64,000 nucleotides of DNA from contig VRUG01000006.1 in assembly GCA_019456255.1 (NCBI GenBank), positions 34,062 through 98,061 on the forward strand. Direction: 5' to 3'. Positions within the stretch are counted from its first letter, which is position 1. Each line of letters starts with the position of its first letter. The notes beneath the pieces were generated by a model, which ran no database searches, was not told the origin of the DNA, and saw nothing but the letters and a program-made list of their open reading frames with translations. The position numbers and the translations under genes were made by a program. Shown here piece by piece: positions 7,886-16,675 of the stretch. Source of the stretch: Planctomycetota bacterium (lineage in GTDB: Bacteria; Planctomycetota; Phycisphaerae; Sedimentisphaerales; Anaerobacaceae).

Positions 7886-8971
7886 GTGAAGAAGTCATTT
7901 TTTATATTAGTCCTGATGCTGGCGGCAGTAATCTTATGCACAGCAATTATTATCTTCAGGCCGGCAAAGCCGTTAGATAATAGTTCCCTTCCCTTTGAGG
8001 GGACAGCTCAGCAGCAGGCAGCAGGTTTTTTACAAGAGCAACTATCAGAAACGATAGAGCAATTATTGAAAGATTTTCCCGGCGATGAAGAGATAACTCA
8101 ATTAGCAGCGAGGTTTCACAACCAACTCAATAGGCCTTATAAGGCAATGGCTCTTTTAGAACAGGGCCTGAAATATCATCCCAAAAGTTTCAATCTCTGC
8201 AATATGATGGGCGATACAGCTTTCAAGAAAGGTGAGTATGACAAGGCTGTTACATACTGGACGAGAGCCTTGAAGATTACACCTCGCGAAATTAAACTGC
8301 ATGAGAAAATTGCTGATGCACTTATTTTATCAGGCGAGTATAATGAGGCTGCGACAAGGCTTGAAGTGAAGATAAAACTTTTGTCTCCATCTGGGCGCAG
8401 TTATTATTTACTTGGTCAGGCATATTTTCAGCTTAAGGAATATGAAAAGGCGAAACAAAGTTATCAAAAGGCCAAGGAGTTTAACCCTGAAAATATTAAG
8501 ATAGATCTTGGCCTTGGCAGGGTGTATGTGAGATTGAAAAAGCCTGAGAAGGCAAAGTACTTTATGGATTTATACAGGGCTCACAAAGATGATGAAATCC
8601 ATCAAGCGCAGACAGGTAAAGCTACCATATTTTTTGACACATCTTTAGTTGATTTGAATGCTTCGTCTCAAACATTGTCTAAGTTATGCGTTGAAGCATA
8701 CAGGCGTTATGAATCTGAGAAAAAGCCGAATGCTGCATCGCAGATTCTCAGAAAGTGTGAAGATATATTTCAAAAAACGATAGAGATTGTTCCGAAGAAT
8801 TCAAACCTTTGTCACGACCTTGCTTTTTTATATATAGCGATAGGAAGCAAAGCGGATGGCGACAACGTGGCTAAGGCTGTTGCAGCACTACAGCGAGCGA
8901 TTGAATTGAATCCGGAAAGTTCGTATTACAAAGAGCTTTTGGATGGGCTAAAAAACAAGGAGAAGAAATAG
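7886..8971 (+). CDS. TPR protein with N-terminal signal anchor
   Basis: A 361-residue protein starting at a GTG (7886). Residues 4-24 form a hydrophobic segment (signal peptide or membrane anchor); the rest consists of TPR-like repeats, clearest at about 80-215, for example YDKAVTYWTRALKITP, YNEAATRLEVKIKL, YEKAKQSYQKAKEFNP and the final AVAALQRAIELNPESS. TPRs form protein-binding scaffolds; this one should face the periplasm. Its TAG stop shares one base with the GTG start of the next gene (TAGTG), so it is translationally coupled to the ASPIC/FG-GAP protein. TPR plus CRTAC1-like pairs recur in planctomycetes, but their substrate is not known. Confidence 0.75.
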   Translation: MKKSFFILVLMLAAVILCTAIIIFRPAKPLDNSSLPFEGTAQQQAAGFLQEQLSETIEQLLKDFPGDEEITQLAARFHNQLNRPYKAMALLEQGLKYHPKSFNLCNMMGDTAFKKGEYDKAVTYWTRALKITPREIKLHEKIADALILSGEYNEAATRLEVKIKLLSPSGRSYYLLGQAYFQLKEYEKAKQSYQKAKEFNPENIKIDLGLGRVYVRLKKPEKAKYFMDLYRAHKDDEIHQAQTGKATIFFDTSLVDLNASSQTLSKLCVEAYRRYESEKKPNAASQILRKCEDIFQKTIEIVPKNSNLCHDLAFLYIAIGSKADGDNVAKAVAALQRAIELNPESSYYKELLDGLKNKEKK

Positions 8972-10644
8972 TGATTTCACGCATCTTCTTTAAGAATTCT
9001 ATTCTCAGGGTCATTGCTATAGTTATTTTTTTGTGCGGCACCGCGGTTGCGGCAGAGTCTGTTGACAGTTCTATGACATTTCGTGATGTAACTGATGAAA
9101 CCGGTATAACTTTCAGGCATTTCGACGGCAGCAGCGGGAATTACTATTTGATAGAGTCGGTTGCTTCGGGCCTGGCGCTTTTTGACTATGATAATGACGG
9201 CGACACTGATATTTATTTTTTAAACGGAGCGGCGATGAAAGGGACCAAATACAAGGTCCCCCCAAGAAATGCATTATATCGTAATGACGGCAATTTCAAA
9301 TTCACTGACGTTACGAAACAAAGCGGTCTTGGCGATACAGGGTTTGGTCTCGGGGTAACAGTTGGTGACATAGACAATGACGGCGACCTGGACTTATATT
9401 TAAATAATTACGGTCCGAATGTTTTGTTCAGCAATAACGGCGATGGAACATTTACCGACATTACCAAAAAAGCAGGTGTCGGCAATGGCGATTATGTCGG
9501 GGCAGGGGCGTGTTTTCTTGATATGGACAAAGACGGCGACCTTGACCTGTACGTTTCAAGATACGTAATTTTTTCTTATGAAAAACACATTCAGGGAAAT
9601 ATCGGCGGATTTCCTACGTATACATTTCCCACTATTTATCCTTTTTCGTCTGATTCATTGTATAGAAACAACGGCGATGGGACCTTTACCGATGTAAGTA
9701 AGGCCAGCGGTATAGCAAAGCAGCAAAATAGCGGTATGGGGGTAATATGTGCCGACTATGACAACGACGGCGACACGGATATTTTTGTAGCTAACGACCT
9801 TATGGAGGATTATCTTTTACGAAATGACGGTAAGGGGAATTTCGAGCAGGTGGGTCTGATGTCGGGTATCGCGTATGATTTGCGTGGTAAAGGCCTGGCA
9901 AGTATGGGTGTTGACTGCGCCGATTATGATAATGACGGGCTGCTGGATTTCTACGTGACTTCTTACTCTGACGAATCTGCTATTTTGCATAGAAATATCG
10001 GTGACGGTTTGTTTGAGGATGCTACCTTTGCCGCTGGTGCCGGGAGTGGAACTTATAATAGTGTGACATGGGGTACAGGTTTTGTGGATTTTGATAATGA
10101 CGGCGACCGTGACATTTTTGTGGCGACTGGTGATATCCGTCCTTCGTTTGACCGGACATACGCTGCTCGTAACGAAGTTCTTATGAATACCGGTGACGGG
10201 AAATTTGTTAACATAACAGAGCGCTGCGGCGACGGTTTGAAAGTTAAGCGCAGCAGCCGCGGGGCGAATTTTGCCGACCTTGACAATGATGGTGACATCG
10301 ATGTAGTCATTCTTAATTCCAGAGAAAGGCCGACTATCTTAAGAAATGATTCTGTGAATAATAATCATTGGATTCAAATCCGTTTGAAAGGAGTCAAGAC
10401 TAACCGAAACGCAGTTGGGGCGAGAGTGAAAGTTGTCTGCGGTGACCTTGTTCAGATAGATGAGGTTCATAGCGGCAGAAGCTATCAGGGACATCACGGT
10501 TTTACTCTTCATTTCGGGTTGGGCGGTCACAAGAAAGTGGATAGGATAGAAGTAAGCTGGATAGGAGGCGGGGTTGATACCGTTACCGACATTGAGCCTG
10601 ATAAGTCTATAACGATAGTTGAAGGTGTGGGCATTGAAAAATAA
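8971..10644 (+). CDS. Secreted FG-GAP repeat protein with ASPIC/UnbV domain
   Basis: A 557-residue CRTAC1-like protein. A signal peptide spans about residues 1-28 (cleavage near VAAES). Seven calcium-binding FG-GAP loops of the DxDxDGxxD type are visible (DYDNDGDTD, DIDNDGDLD, DMDKDGDLD, DYDNDGDTD, DYDNDGLLD, DFDNDGDRD, DLDNDGDID), predicting a seven-bladed beta-propeller. The C-terminal ~95 residues match ASPIC/UnbV (NHWIQIRLKGVKTNRNAVGARV, GRSYQGHH, LHFGLGG). GTG start at 8971 has AAGGAG eight bases upstream and overlaps the previous stop. Probably a periplasmic or cell-surface protein that works with the preceding TPR protein; biochemical role unknown. Confidence 0.85.
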   Translation: MISRIFFKNSILRVIAIVIFLCGTAVAAESVDSSMTFRDVTDETGITFRHFDGSSGNYYLIESVASGLALFDYDNDGDTDIYFLNGAAMKGTKYKVPPRNALYRNDGNFKFTDVTKQSGLGDTGFGLGVTVGDIDNDGDLDLYLNNYGPNVLFSNNGDGTFTDITKKAGVGNGDYVGAGACFLDMDKDGDLDLYVSRYVIFSYEKHIQGNIGGFPTYTFPTIYPFSSDSLYRNNGDGTFTDVSKASGIAKQQNSGMGVICADYDNDGDTDIFVANDLMEDYLLRNDGKGNFEQVGLMSGIAYDLRGKGLASMGVDCADYDNDGLLDFYVTSYSDESAILHRNIGDGLFEDATFAAGAGSGTYNSVTWGTGFVDFDNDGDRDIFVATGDIRPSFDRTYAARNEVLMNTGDGKFVNITERCGDGLKVKRSSRGANFADLDNDGDIDVVILNSRERPTILRNDSVNNNHWIQIRLKGVKTNRNAVGARVKVVCGDLVQIDEVHSGRSYQGHHGFTLHFGLGGHKKVDRIEVSWIGGGVDTVTDIEPDKSITIVEGVGIEK

Positions 10645-10659
10645 CAAACGCCGCTCATC

Positions 10660-10688
10660 TTGACAGCAGGGACAAAATAAGCTACAGT
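10660..10688 (+). promoter_or_regulatory. Sigma-70-type promoter for the NUDIX-like gene
   Basis: A perfect TTGACA (10660-10665), a 17-base spacer and TACAGT (10683-10688, four of six matches) sit 31 bases before the ATG at 10720, predicting a short leader of about 25 bases that contains the AGGAG ribosome-binding site at 10709-10713. Confidence 0.55.
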
Positions 10689-10719
10689 CCGACTCAGGAT
10701 ATGTAATTAGGAGCGGCAA

Positions 10720-11379
10720 ATGCCAGAAGAACAAGTATTAGTTGTTGAACGGAAAGTCATTGAAGAGGAAGGTCTGTTCCACGGGCTTAACTTTGAAATT
10801 GAAAGCTATCTTCGCAGGATTTTTTCTCCGGGCGTTCTTCGTTTTATGCCCCGGTCACAAGCGGAAAAGAATCCTGACTATAAGCAGCTCATTCCTTATG
10901 TAATCATGTCTCACGGCGGTAAGTATCTTAACTATGTTCGCGGTAAGCGAGCCGGCGAGACGCGGCTTGTTGGTAACAGGTCAATCGGGATTGGAGGTCA
11001 TATAAATCCGGTCGATGAAATCCCGTTGTTCGACACATCTTTCCGTGAAGTTTATCTTTCGGCGGTTGAGCGGGAAGTTGATGAGGAGGTATTGGTTGAA
11101 GCAAATCATACCGACCGGATAGTCGCTCTTCTTAATGATGATTCTAACGAGGTTGGAAGCGTGCATCTTGGAGTTGTTCACTATTGGAGCCTGGACGCTG
11201 AGAAGGTCACTCGGAAAGAGCAGATGATTACGCAGATGTCTTTTACTGGTCTTGACGAATTGAAGGGGCTTAGAGATACGATGGAAACGTGGTCGCAGTT
11301 GTGCCTCGACGGGCTTGGTGAGATGGCCAAGCGAGCTGAATCGGTGGTACAATCAGGTGAACTTTTCGAGAATGCCTGA
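10720..11379 (+). CDS. NUDIX-like phosphoesterase family protein
   Basis: A 219-residue cytoplasmic protein. Residues about 85-125 carry a degenerate NUDIX box: SIGIGGHINPVDE, then after a short insertion AVEREVDEEVLVE, keeping the G-x-x-x-x-x-E start and R-E-x-x-E-E core but with unusual spacing. This matches a family annotated as predicted MutT-like phosphoesterases. Substrate unknown; NUDIX enzymes hydrolyse nucleoside diphosphates linked to another moiety. AGGAG lies six bases before the ATG and a good promoter precedes it, so it looks like a single-gene unit. It is separated by 45 bases from the convergent lamin-tail gene; no clear terminator is visible between them. Confidence 0.7.
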   Translation: MPEEQVLVVERKVIEEEGLFHGLNFEIESYLRRIFSPGVLRFMPRSQAEKNPDYKQLIPYVIMSHGGKYLNYVRGKRAGETRLVGNRSIGIGGHINPVDEIPLFDTSFREVYLSAVEREVDEEVLVEANHTDRIVALLNDDSNEVGSVHLGVVHYWSLDAEKVTRKEQMITQMSFTGLDELKGLRDTMETWSQLCLDGLGEMAKRAESVVQSGELFENA

Positions 11380-11424
11380 TGCGGTTTTCGTGTTTTGATA
11401 ACTCGATTAAAGCCAGTCACTTAT

Positions 11425-12240
11425 TTATGACCCTGGATTTGGCGCTGCGGGTTGCCAACTTTCGGCATCATCCCATGTTGCTGGATGTGCGGCGGGGTCC
11501 ATAATTTCCAGTGACGAGCCACCACCATCGGTTGACGGATACCATGCATCGTCATAATCAAACCTCAGTATCGCAGCTTTAAAAGGCAGTGCAAGTTTAA
11601 GAATGATATCTTCGCCGCCGTTGTCTAAAGCGCCTGTATATTCACCGATAGCGTCTACTGCTGGATAGGTAGTCTCGAAGAGTGTTTCATCTCTGGCGAT
11701 AACTATGTATTCGCCCTGTTCGAGTATCACAGATGGGAAAGTAAAATCAATACCTTCTGTAAACCTGACGCCTGTAATATCGAGATTGGCATCGCTGATA
11801 TTTTGCAGTTCGATGTATTCGAGATTGGCATCGCTGATATTTTGCAGTTCGATATATTCGAGGTTAGCATCAACAGCGGCTGAATCTATCATCGGATATG
11901 GCGTAAACGTCGGCAAACCTGTTTCAGAACTGCCGCGTGATGAGTCACGTACTATGAATTTAATTCTTTGGCTCTCTTCGGCGCTGGTGGACTGGTTGAT
12001 TCGATGGACGTACAGCTCATAATATTCGGGTTCATTAACATCTATAGCAACATCGGTAGCAACAGGGTCGCCATTCAAATCACATGTGTAATCGTAACCG
12101 GCTTCATAGTTGACCGTGAATGTAACGCTGTCAGCATAGACGGTCTTGTCGGCGACGCCGGTGATAGAAATTGCAGCTGTTGCGGAATGTGATAGCACAA
12201 GAACAATTAGTAGATAAGTAAAACCACGTAAATACTTCAT
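11425..12240 (-). CDS. Secreted lamin-tail-domain protein with internal duplication
   Basis: About 271 residues. Signal peptide MKYLRGFTYLLIVLVLSHSA is followed by a short Ig-like region and a lamin-tail (LTD) domain: LEYIELQNIS, LDITGVRFTEG, GEYIVIARDE, LDNGGEDIILK and a C-terminal SLEIMDP...WDDAESW block typical of bacterial LTD proteins, which are exported and often attached to surface or CotH-type systems. The start was set at the ATG at 12240 because AAGGA lies four bases before it; ATG 12243 and TTG 12255 are upstream alternatives. The first LTD strand is present twice because of a 39-bp tandem duplication (11781-11858), which would add a redundant beta strand. It ends in APNPGS without a visible anchoring signal, so it may be shortened. 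Function unknown. Confidence 0.65.
   Translation of the reverse strand: MKYLRGFTYLLIVLVLSHSATAAISITGVADKTVYADSVTFTVNYEAGYDYTCDLNGDPVATDVAIDVNEPEYYELYVHRINQSTSAEESQRIKFIVRDSSRGSSETGLPTFTPYPMIDSAAVDANLEYIELQNISDANLEYIELQNISDANLDITGVRFTEGIDFTFPSVILEQGEYIVIARDETLFETTYPAVDAIGEYTGALDNGGEDIILKLALPFKAAILRFDYDDAWYPSTDGGGSSLEIMDPAAHPATWDDAESWQPAAPNPGS
11781..11858 (-). repeat. 39-bp tandem duplication inside the lamin-tail gene
   Basis: Bases 11781-11819 and 11820-11858 are identical except for one position (G or A in the sequence CGATRTATT). The unit is 13 codons, so frame is kept and the protein reads DANLEYIELQNIS twice, then DANLDIT. The near-identity suggests a recent slippage or duplication event. 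Confidence 0.9.
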
Positions 12241-12408
12241 CATATCCTTCAGCAAATAGGTTCAATAATAAAAAAGAATACCCCTCACGTTTGGTTAGCG
12301 GTGTCTGGTTTTTATGCACAGATAGCGAGATTCAAATTAAATTTTTCCGCTGTGACAGGCCCGCCGAACCAATCTCTCGTACCAAAGCCTCAATTTACAG
12401 TAGCTACC

Positions 12409-12437
12409 ATTATACCAAAAATCGGCCTTTAAAACAA
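12409..12437 (-). promoter_or_regulatory. Promoter for the lamin-tail gene
   Basis: On the minus strand TTGTTT (12437-12432), a 17-base spacer and a perfect TATAAT (12414-12409) point toward the lamin-tail gene, giving a leader of about 160 bases. The rest of the gap 12256-12597 is AT-rich and shows no gene. Confidence 0.45.
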
Positions 12438-12597
12438 GAACAGGGGCATAGAGTCTTTATTTGAGCTGATGGCATACTATTTCCGCGGGTTTTGTAGATT
12501 TAGGCATAAGCTCTTTTTAAATAATAAGTTATGTCTTTTTTTGTATTTGTTTTTTAGCCGGCTTTGAACCATAAATCTTTCAAAAAAGGCGATTAAG

Positions 12598-12798
12598 ATG
12601 GCTTATTTATCCGCCATCAATATCTTGCAGGAAACGATTAAATCTGGAATAATACTGGGACATGCTATGATGCTTTTGGGGCAGAACCTGGAGTTCCAAC
12701 CCGGAGGCTATGACTTGTACAATGTGGCGGCCCGGCATGCCTATCACAATAGCGAATACGAAAAGAGGCAGTGTATATGTTTGGAATTAGTTGGATAG
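12598..12798 (+). CDS. Doubtful 66-residue ORF upstream of the symporter
   Basis: An ATG-initiated frame with a weak AAGG nearby encodes 66 residues (MAYLSAINILQETIKSG at the start, ending ICLELVG) and overlaps the symporter start by 22 bases. I do not recognise the sequence; it could be a leader ORF, a gene remnant or chance. Its value is mainly that 12440-12770 otherwise holds nothing. Confidence 0.2.
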   Translation: MAYLSAINILQETIKSGIILGHAMMLLGQNLEFQPGGYDLYNVAARHAYHNSEYEKRQCICLELVG

Positions 12799-14492
12799 AT
12801 TGGTTAGTAATCGCTGGTTATCTGTTTGGGATTACCATCATTGGGGTCTGGACAGCGAGGCGTGTCAAAAGCACATCGAGTTTTTTTATAAGTGACCGCA
12901 AGTTCGGCAAAATAATGATGATGTTCTTTACTTTTGGGACAGGGACCCATTCGGACCAGGCGGTAAGTGTTTCTGCAAAAACATATCGCAGCGGCGCTTC
13001 CGGGATATGGTATCAATGGCTATGGCTTTTTGTGACACCATTCTTTTGGTTATTGGCGCCGATATTTAGACGGATGCGCGCGATTACTACGGGTGACTAT
13101 TTTTCCGCACGATATAATCGCAGTGTTGGCGCCTTGTTTGCGATTGTCGGTATGCTTCAACTAATGATTAATATCGGCGTGATGCTTAAAGGCTCAAGCG
13201 CTATGATCACAGCGGTTTCGGGTGGTGCCATAAATCCATCTTATGCGATTATTGCTATGACAGTTATGTTTGTAATTTACGGCGTGGCTGGCGGACTAAG
13301 CGCTGCGATTGTTACCGACTTTATTCAGGGCTTGCTTACGATAGTTCTTTCATTTTTGATATTGCCATTCGCTCTTTCAGCGGTAGGGGGTATATCAGGT
13401 TTGAAAGAAAGCATAGCGAATCCGGATGTATTTAAGATTGTCGCACCGAAGGAAATTACAGCTTTTTATATTGCGATAATATCTTTCAATGCACTTGTCG
13501 GATGGGTGACCCAGCCTCACAGTATGCCAATGTCTGCGGCAGGCAAAACTGAGATGGAAGGGCGAGTGGGGGTCATGGTTGGATTATTCCTTAAACGTAT
13601 CTGCACCATTGCATGGGTGCTGACCGGTTTATGTGCGTTAGGGTTGTATGCAGGTTCCAAAATAGATGTTGACCATGTTTATGGTTTAATGGCTCATGAC
13701 CTTTTGCCCAAAATCGCTCCAGGCCTTATCGGTTTGTTTATCGCCTCAATGCTTGCGGCTGTGATGAGTTCGTGCGACGCGTTTATGGTTTCGTCGTCTG
13801 CGTTGTTTACGGAAAATATCTATCGGCCATTATTAGTTAAAAATAAAAGTGACAAACATTATATGCTGGTCGGGCGAATAGTCGCTGCTTTGGTGGTTGT
13901 GTCAGGAATCTTTTTTGCATTCAGGCTTGAGAATGTGATACAGGGACTGGAGCTTTTCTGGAAGATATCAGCGATGATGGCAATACCGTTTTGGATAGGA
14001 CTGTTTTGGAGACGTGCAACAACCGCGGCTGCCTGGGTCTCTACGCTTGCCAGTTTCGCAGCGTGGATGTTTACCGGGCAAATCAAATTATTTGGAAAAC
14101 TTCTATGGGATTTCAATGCAACTGTAGCGGCGAAGCTGCCGGAATTTATGCTGTATGACGGAAAATTGTCACTACCATGGCAGATGATTATTTATCTGAC
14201 TGTCGGATTTGCCGCTGGGATTTTGATAAGTATAGTGACAAGAGCTCCTGAAAAAGAAAAACTCGATAAGTTCTACGAGTGTTTGCGTACGCCAATCGCC
14301 CCTGATGAACCGGAAACAGAACCTTTTACTTTGCCCGAAGGTGTTACTGCAACACCGCGAGAGAATTTAATTAGTCATCCCAATTTTGAGATACCCAAGC
14401 CAAAAATGGTTACGATAGTCGGTTTTCTTGCTGGCTGGGTCGCTGTTGGTTTACTAATATGGGCGTTTTACTTCATTCTTAATTTAGGATAA
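12777..14492 (+). CDS. Sodium:solute symporter (SSS family), probable hexuronate/sugar uptake
   Basis: A 571-residue inner-membrane protein with about 13-14 transmembrane helices and the SSS-family layout: first helix DWLVIAGYLFGITIIGVW, the TM1-TM2 region SFFISDRKFGK, SGIWYQWLWLF and later GLFIASMLAAVMSSCDAFM, which is the conserved SSS motif near the sodium site. It should import a solute with sodium. Downstream lie a remnant of an SDR oxidoreductase and glucuronate isomerase, so uronates are the likely cargo (inference from context). Start: ATG at 12777 has AGAGG eight bases before it; a GTG at 12771 is possible but is too close to that site. Confidence 0.82.
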   Translation: MFGISWIDWLVIAGYLFGITIIGVWTARRVKSTSSFFISDRKFGKIMMMFFTFGTGTHSDQAVSVSAKTYRSGASGIWYQWLWLFVTPFFWLLAPIFRRMRAITTGDYFSARYNRSVGALFAIVGMLQLMINIGVMLKGSSAMITAVSGGAINPSYAIIAMTVMFVIYGVAGGLSAAIVTDFIQGLLTIVLSFLILPFALSAVGGISGLKESIANPDVFKIVAPKEITAFYIAIISFNALVGWVTQPHSMPMSAAGKTEMEGRVGVMVGLFLKRICTIAWVLTGLCALGLYAGSKIDVDHVYGLMAHDLLPKIAPGLIGLFIASMLAAVMSSCDAFMVSSSALFTENIYRPLLVKNKSDKHYMLVGRIVAALVVVSGIFFAFRLENVIQGLELFWKISAMMAIPFWIGLFWRRATTAAAWVSTLASFAAWMFTGQIKLFGKLLWDFNATVAAKLPEFMLYDGKLSLPWQMIIYLTVGFAAGILISIVTRAPEKEKLDKFYECLRTPIAPDEPETEPFTLPEGVTATPRENLISHPNFEIPKPKMVTIVGFLAGWVAVGLLIWAFYFILNLG

Positions 14493-14525
14493 GAAACACG
14501 ATCATATAATTAGCGAGAGGATAAA

Positions 14526-14594
14526 ATGAGTGATTTATTTAATATTAAGGATAAAGCCATTGTTATTATCAATGCTGCAATTTATACGGTTTAA
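14526..14594 (+). pseudogene. Remnant of an SDR oxidoreductase (fructuronate reductase-like N-terminus)
   Basis: A 22-codon frame with a good ribosome-binding site (GAGAGG at 14515-14520) begins MSDLFNIKDK and continues with a beta-strand like AIVIIN before stopping at TAA (14592-14594). This strongly resembles the N-terminus of short-chain dehydrogenases that act as D-mannonate oxidoreductases (typically M-x-x-LF-x-I-K-x-KV-x-VITGG), just before the Gly-rich NAD site, which is lost. It sits exactly where that gene is expected, between the uronate symporter and uxaC. I read it as a scar left by a deletion of nearly the whole gene. A functional leader peptide is the alternative. Confidence 0.5.
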
Positions 14595-14621
14595 TTGTTT
14601 TGTTTTTTTAAGGATATTTTA

Positions 14622-16022
14622 ATGGCAGGTTTTCTAAAAAAAGAGTTCCTTCTGCAAACAGAAGATGCGAGGATTTTATATTATAAGCATGCTGACAGGA
14701 TGCCTGTTTTTGATTACCATTGTCACCTGTCGCCTAAGCAGATTGCGGACGATATAAATTTCCAGAACCTGACCCAAGTATGGCTCAATGGCGACCATTA
14801 TAAATGGCGGGCAATGAGAGCTTTTGGTATTGACGAGAAATACATAACCGGTGATGCCGATGACTGGGAGAAATTTGAAAATTGGGCCCAAACGGTGCCA
14901 TATATATTGCGGAATCCTCTTTATCACTGGACACATTTGGAGTTAAAACGTTACTTTGGTATTGAAAAGCTTCTAAATCCCCAAACTGCCGGGCAGATTT
15001 ACGAAGCCTGCAGTGAAATGTTAAAGACGCCGCAGTTCAGCACGCGCAACATTATGCGTAACATGAATGTAAAAGTAGTTTGTACCACGGACGACCCGAC
15101 AGATTCACTCGAGCATCACATTAAAATTAAAGAAGATGGTTTTGAAGTAAAAGTTTTGCCAACATGGCGTCCTGATAAAGCGATGGCGGTTGAAAATATT
15201 GAGCAGCTAAACAGTTGGGTCGATAAACTTGCCGATGTCACGGATATCGACATCAAGGATTATCAGGGCTATATCGAGGCCTTGCAAAAACGGCACGACT
15301 TTTTCGCAAAAAACGGTTGCAGGATTAGCGATCGTGATCTGAAAACTGCATATGCAGAGGATTATACAGAAAAAGAAATTGGATCGATCTTTGGTAAGAT
15401 TAGAAGCGGCAAAGAGCTTGAGTCATCAGAATCACTAAAGTTTAAATCTGCTATGATGTTTGAATTTGCAATTATGGACCATGAAAAGGGGTGGGTTCAG
15501 CAGCTTCATATTGGTGCACTTAGAAATAATAACACGCGAATGCTCAAAGCTCTTGGGTCTGATGCAGGTTGTGATTCCATAGGGGATTTTGAGATTGCAA
15601 GACCGCTGGCAAGATTCCTCGACCGGCTTGACAGAAATAACAAACTGCCTAAAACTATTATTTATAATCTAAATCCAAAAGATACCGAGGTGATAGCGAC
15701 AATGATTGGCAATTTTCAGAACGGCAATAGCAGAGGGAAATTACAACTCGGACCTGCATGGTGGTTTCTTGACCAGAAAGATGGAATTGAAAGACAAATT
15801 CAGACTCTATCAAACATGGGGCTATTGAGTACGTTTATTGGGATGCTGACGGATTCAAGAAGCTTTCTTTCGTACACCAGACACGAATATTTTCGCAGAA
15901 TTCTTTGCAATATTCTCGGCAATGACATTAGAAATGGTGAGATACCTCGTGACATGGAGCTTATTGGTCGGATAGTCGAGGATATTTGCTACAACAATGC
16001 CCATAATTATTTTATGGTATAA
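14622..16022 (+). CDS. uxaC: Glucuronate isomerase
   Basis: A 466-residue protein matching UxaC, which converts D-glucuronate to D-fructuronate (and galacturonate to tagaturonate) in the cytoplasm. Visible signatures: the metal-binding amidohydrolase-like VFDYHCHLSPKQIADD near residue 27, the NRxP-like NPLYHWTHLELKRYFG near residue 101, VVCTTDDPTDSLEHH near 157, VLPTWRPDKA near 180, HIGALRNNNTRM near 296 and GPAWWFLDQ near 380. Length fits the family (about 465-475). The start is the ATG at 14622, with AAGGA seven bases upstream; an upstream TTG at 14595 has no such site. It follows the symporter and an SDR remnant, so the next enzyme of the pathway must lie elsewhere or be missing. Confidence 0.93.
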   Translation: MAGFLKKEFLLQTEDARILYYKHADRMPVFDYHCHLSPKQIADDINFQNLTQVWLNGDHYKWRAMRAFGIDEKYITGDADDWEKFENWAQTVPYILRNPLYHWTHLELKRYFGIEKLLNPQTAGQIYEACSEMLKTPQFSTRNIMRNMNVKVVCTTDDPTDSLEHHIKIKEDGFEVKVLPTWRPDKAMAVENIEQLNSWVDKLADVTDIDIKDYQGYIEALQKRHDFFAKNGCRISDRDLKTAYAEDYTEKEIGSIFGKIRSGKELESSESLKFKSAMMFEFAIMDHEKGWVQQLHIGALRNNNTRMLKALGSDAGCDSIGDFEIARPLARFLDRLDRNNKLPKTIIYNLNPKDTEVIATMIGNFQNGNSRGKLQLGPAWWFLDQKDGIERQIQTLSNMGLLSTFIGMLTDSRSFLSYTRHEYFRRILCNILGNDIRNGEIPRDMELIGRIVEDICYNNAHNYFMV

Positions 16023-16023
16023 G

Positions 16024-16641
16024 CTAATCGTCTTTTTTGACTTTGTTAACCTGCGTTACAAGCTGAGCAATGGAATCAGCCTGCATTTTTTCCATAATAG
16101 CTGCACGATGCGCTTCGATAGTTCTCTGGCTAAGCTCAAGCTCTGCGGCAATTGTTTTGTTAGGCATTCCAGTGACCACCAGGCTAAGGACCTGCTGTTC
16201 TCTGGCGGTAAGAAGGGCTAATTTTTGCTCAATTTTTTCACGCCCAATTCTTGCTTTCCTGTCATTTTCGTCTTTTGCAATAGCGTTTTGGATTCGGTCC
16301 AATAGCGCCTGGTCTCCGACAGGTTTTTCGAGGAAGTCAACAGCACCGGCTTTAAAAGCTTCGGCAGCCATAGGGACATTTCCGTGTCCTGTAATAAAAA
16401 TGATGGGGATTGATATGTTGTTTTCGGCAAGTTTTTCCTGAAGTTTTAAACCGCTCATTCCTGGCATGCGTACATCAAGCAACAGGCAACCCGGGCGAAC
16501 AGGGTCATAGGAGTCCAGGAATTGCTGCGCTGATTCAAAGGTTTCGACCTTTAGATTAACACTTTCAATGAGTTGGCTTATTCCATTACGAACAGCTTCG
16601 TCGTCATCTACTACAAATACAGTTGGTTCGTTGCCGGCCAT
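16024..16641 (-). CDS. FixJ/NarL-type response regulator
   Basis: A 205-residue two-component regulator. N-terminal receiver domain (about 7-120): acidic pocket VVDDDEA, phospho-acceptor Asp in LLLDVRMPGMSG near residue 57, Thr in FITGHGNVPMA and Lys in FLEKPV. C-terminal LuxR-type helix-turn-helix (about 140-200): LTAREQQVLSLVVTGMPNKT and LSQRTIEAHRAAIMEKM. This is the FixJ arrangement, a DNA-binding activator. It starts 34 bases after the histidine kinase gene ends, so the pair is almost certainly a cognate system. Targets are not evident. Its end is one base from the stop of convergent uxaC. Confidence 0.9.
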   Translation of the reverse strand: MAGNEPTVFVVDDDEAVRNGISQLIESVNLKVETFESAQQFLDSYDPVRPGCLLLDVRMPGMSGLKLQEKLAENNISIPIIFITGHGNVPMAAEAFKAGAVDFLEKPVGDQALLDRIQNAIAKDENDRKARIGREKIEQKLALLTAREQQVLSLVVTGMPNKTIAAELELSQRTIEAHRAAIMEKMQADSIAQLVTQVNKVKKDD

Positions 16642-16675
16642 GAAAATTTCTCCGCTAATTGATTTTTTGATTATA

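Noticed and set aside
7783..7980. 65-codon frame before the TPR gene
   Set aside because: It overlaps the TPR gene start in another frame and shows no ribosome-binding site; the TPR gene with GTG 7886 explains the region.
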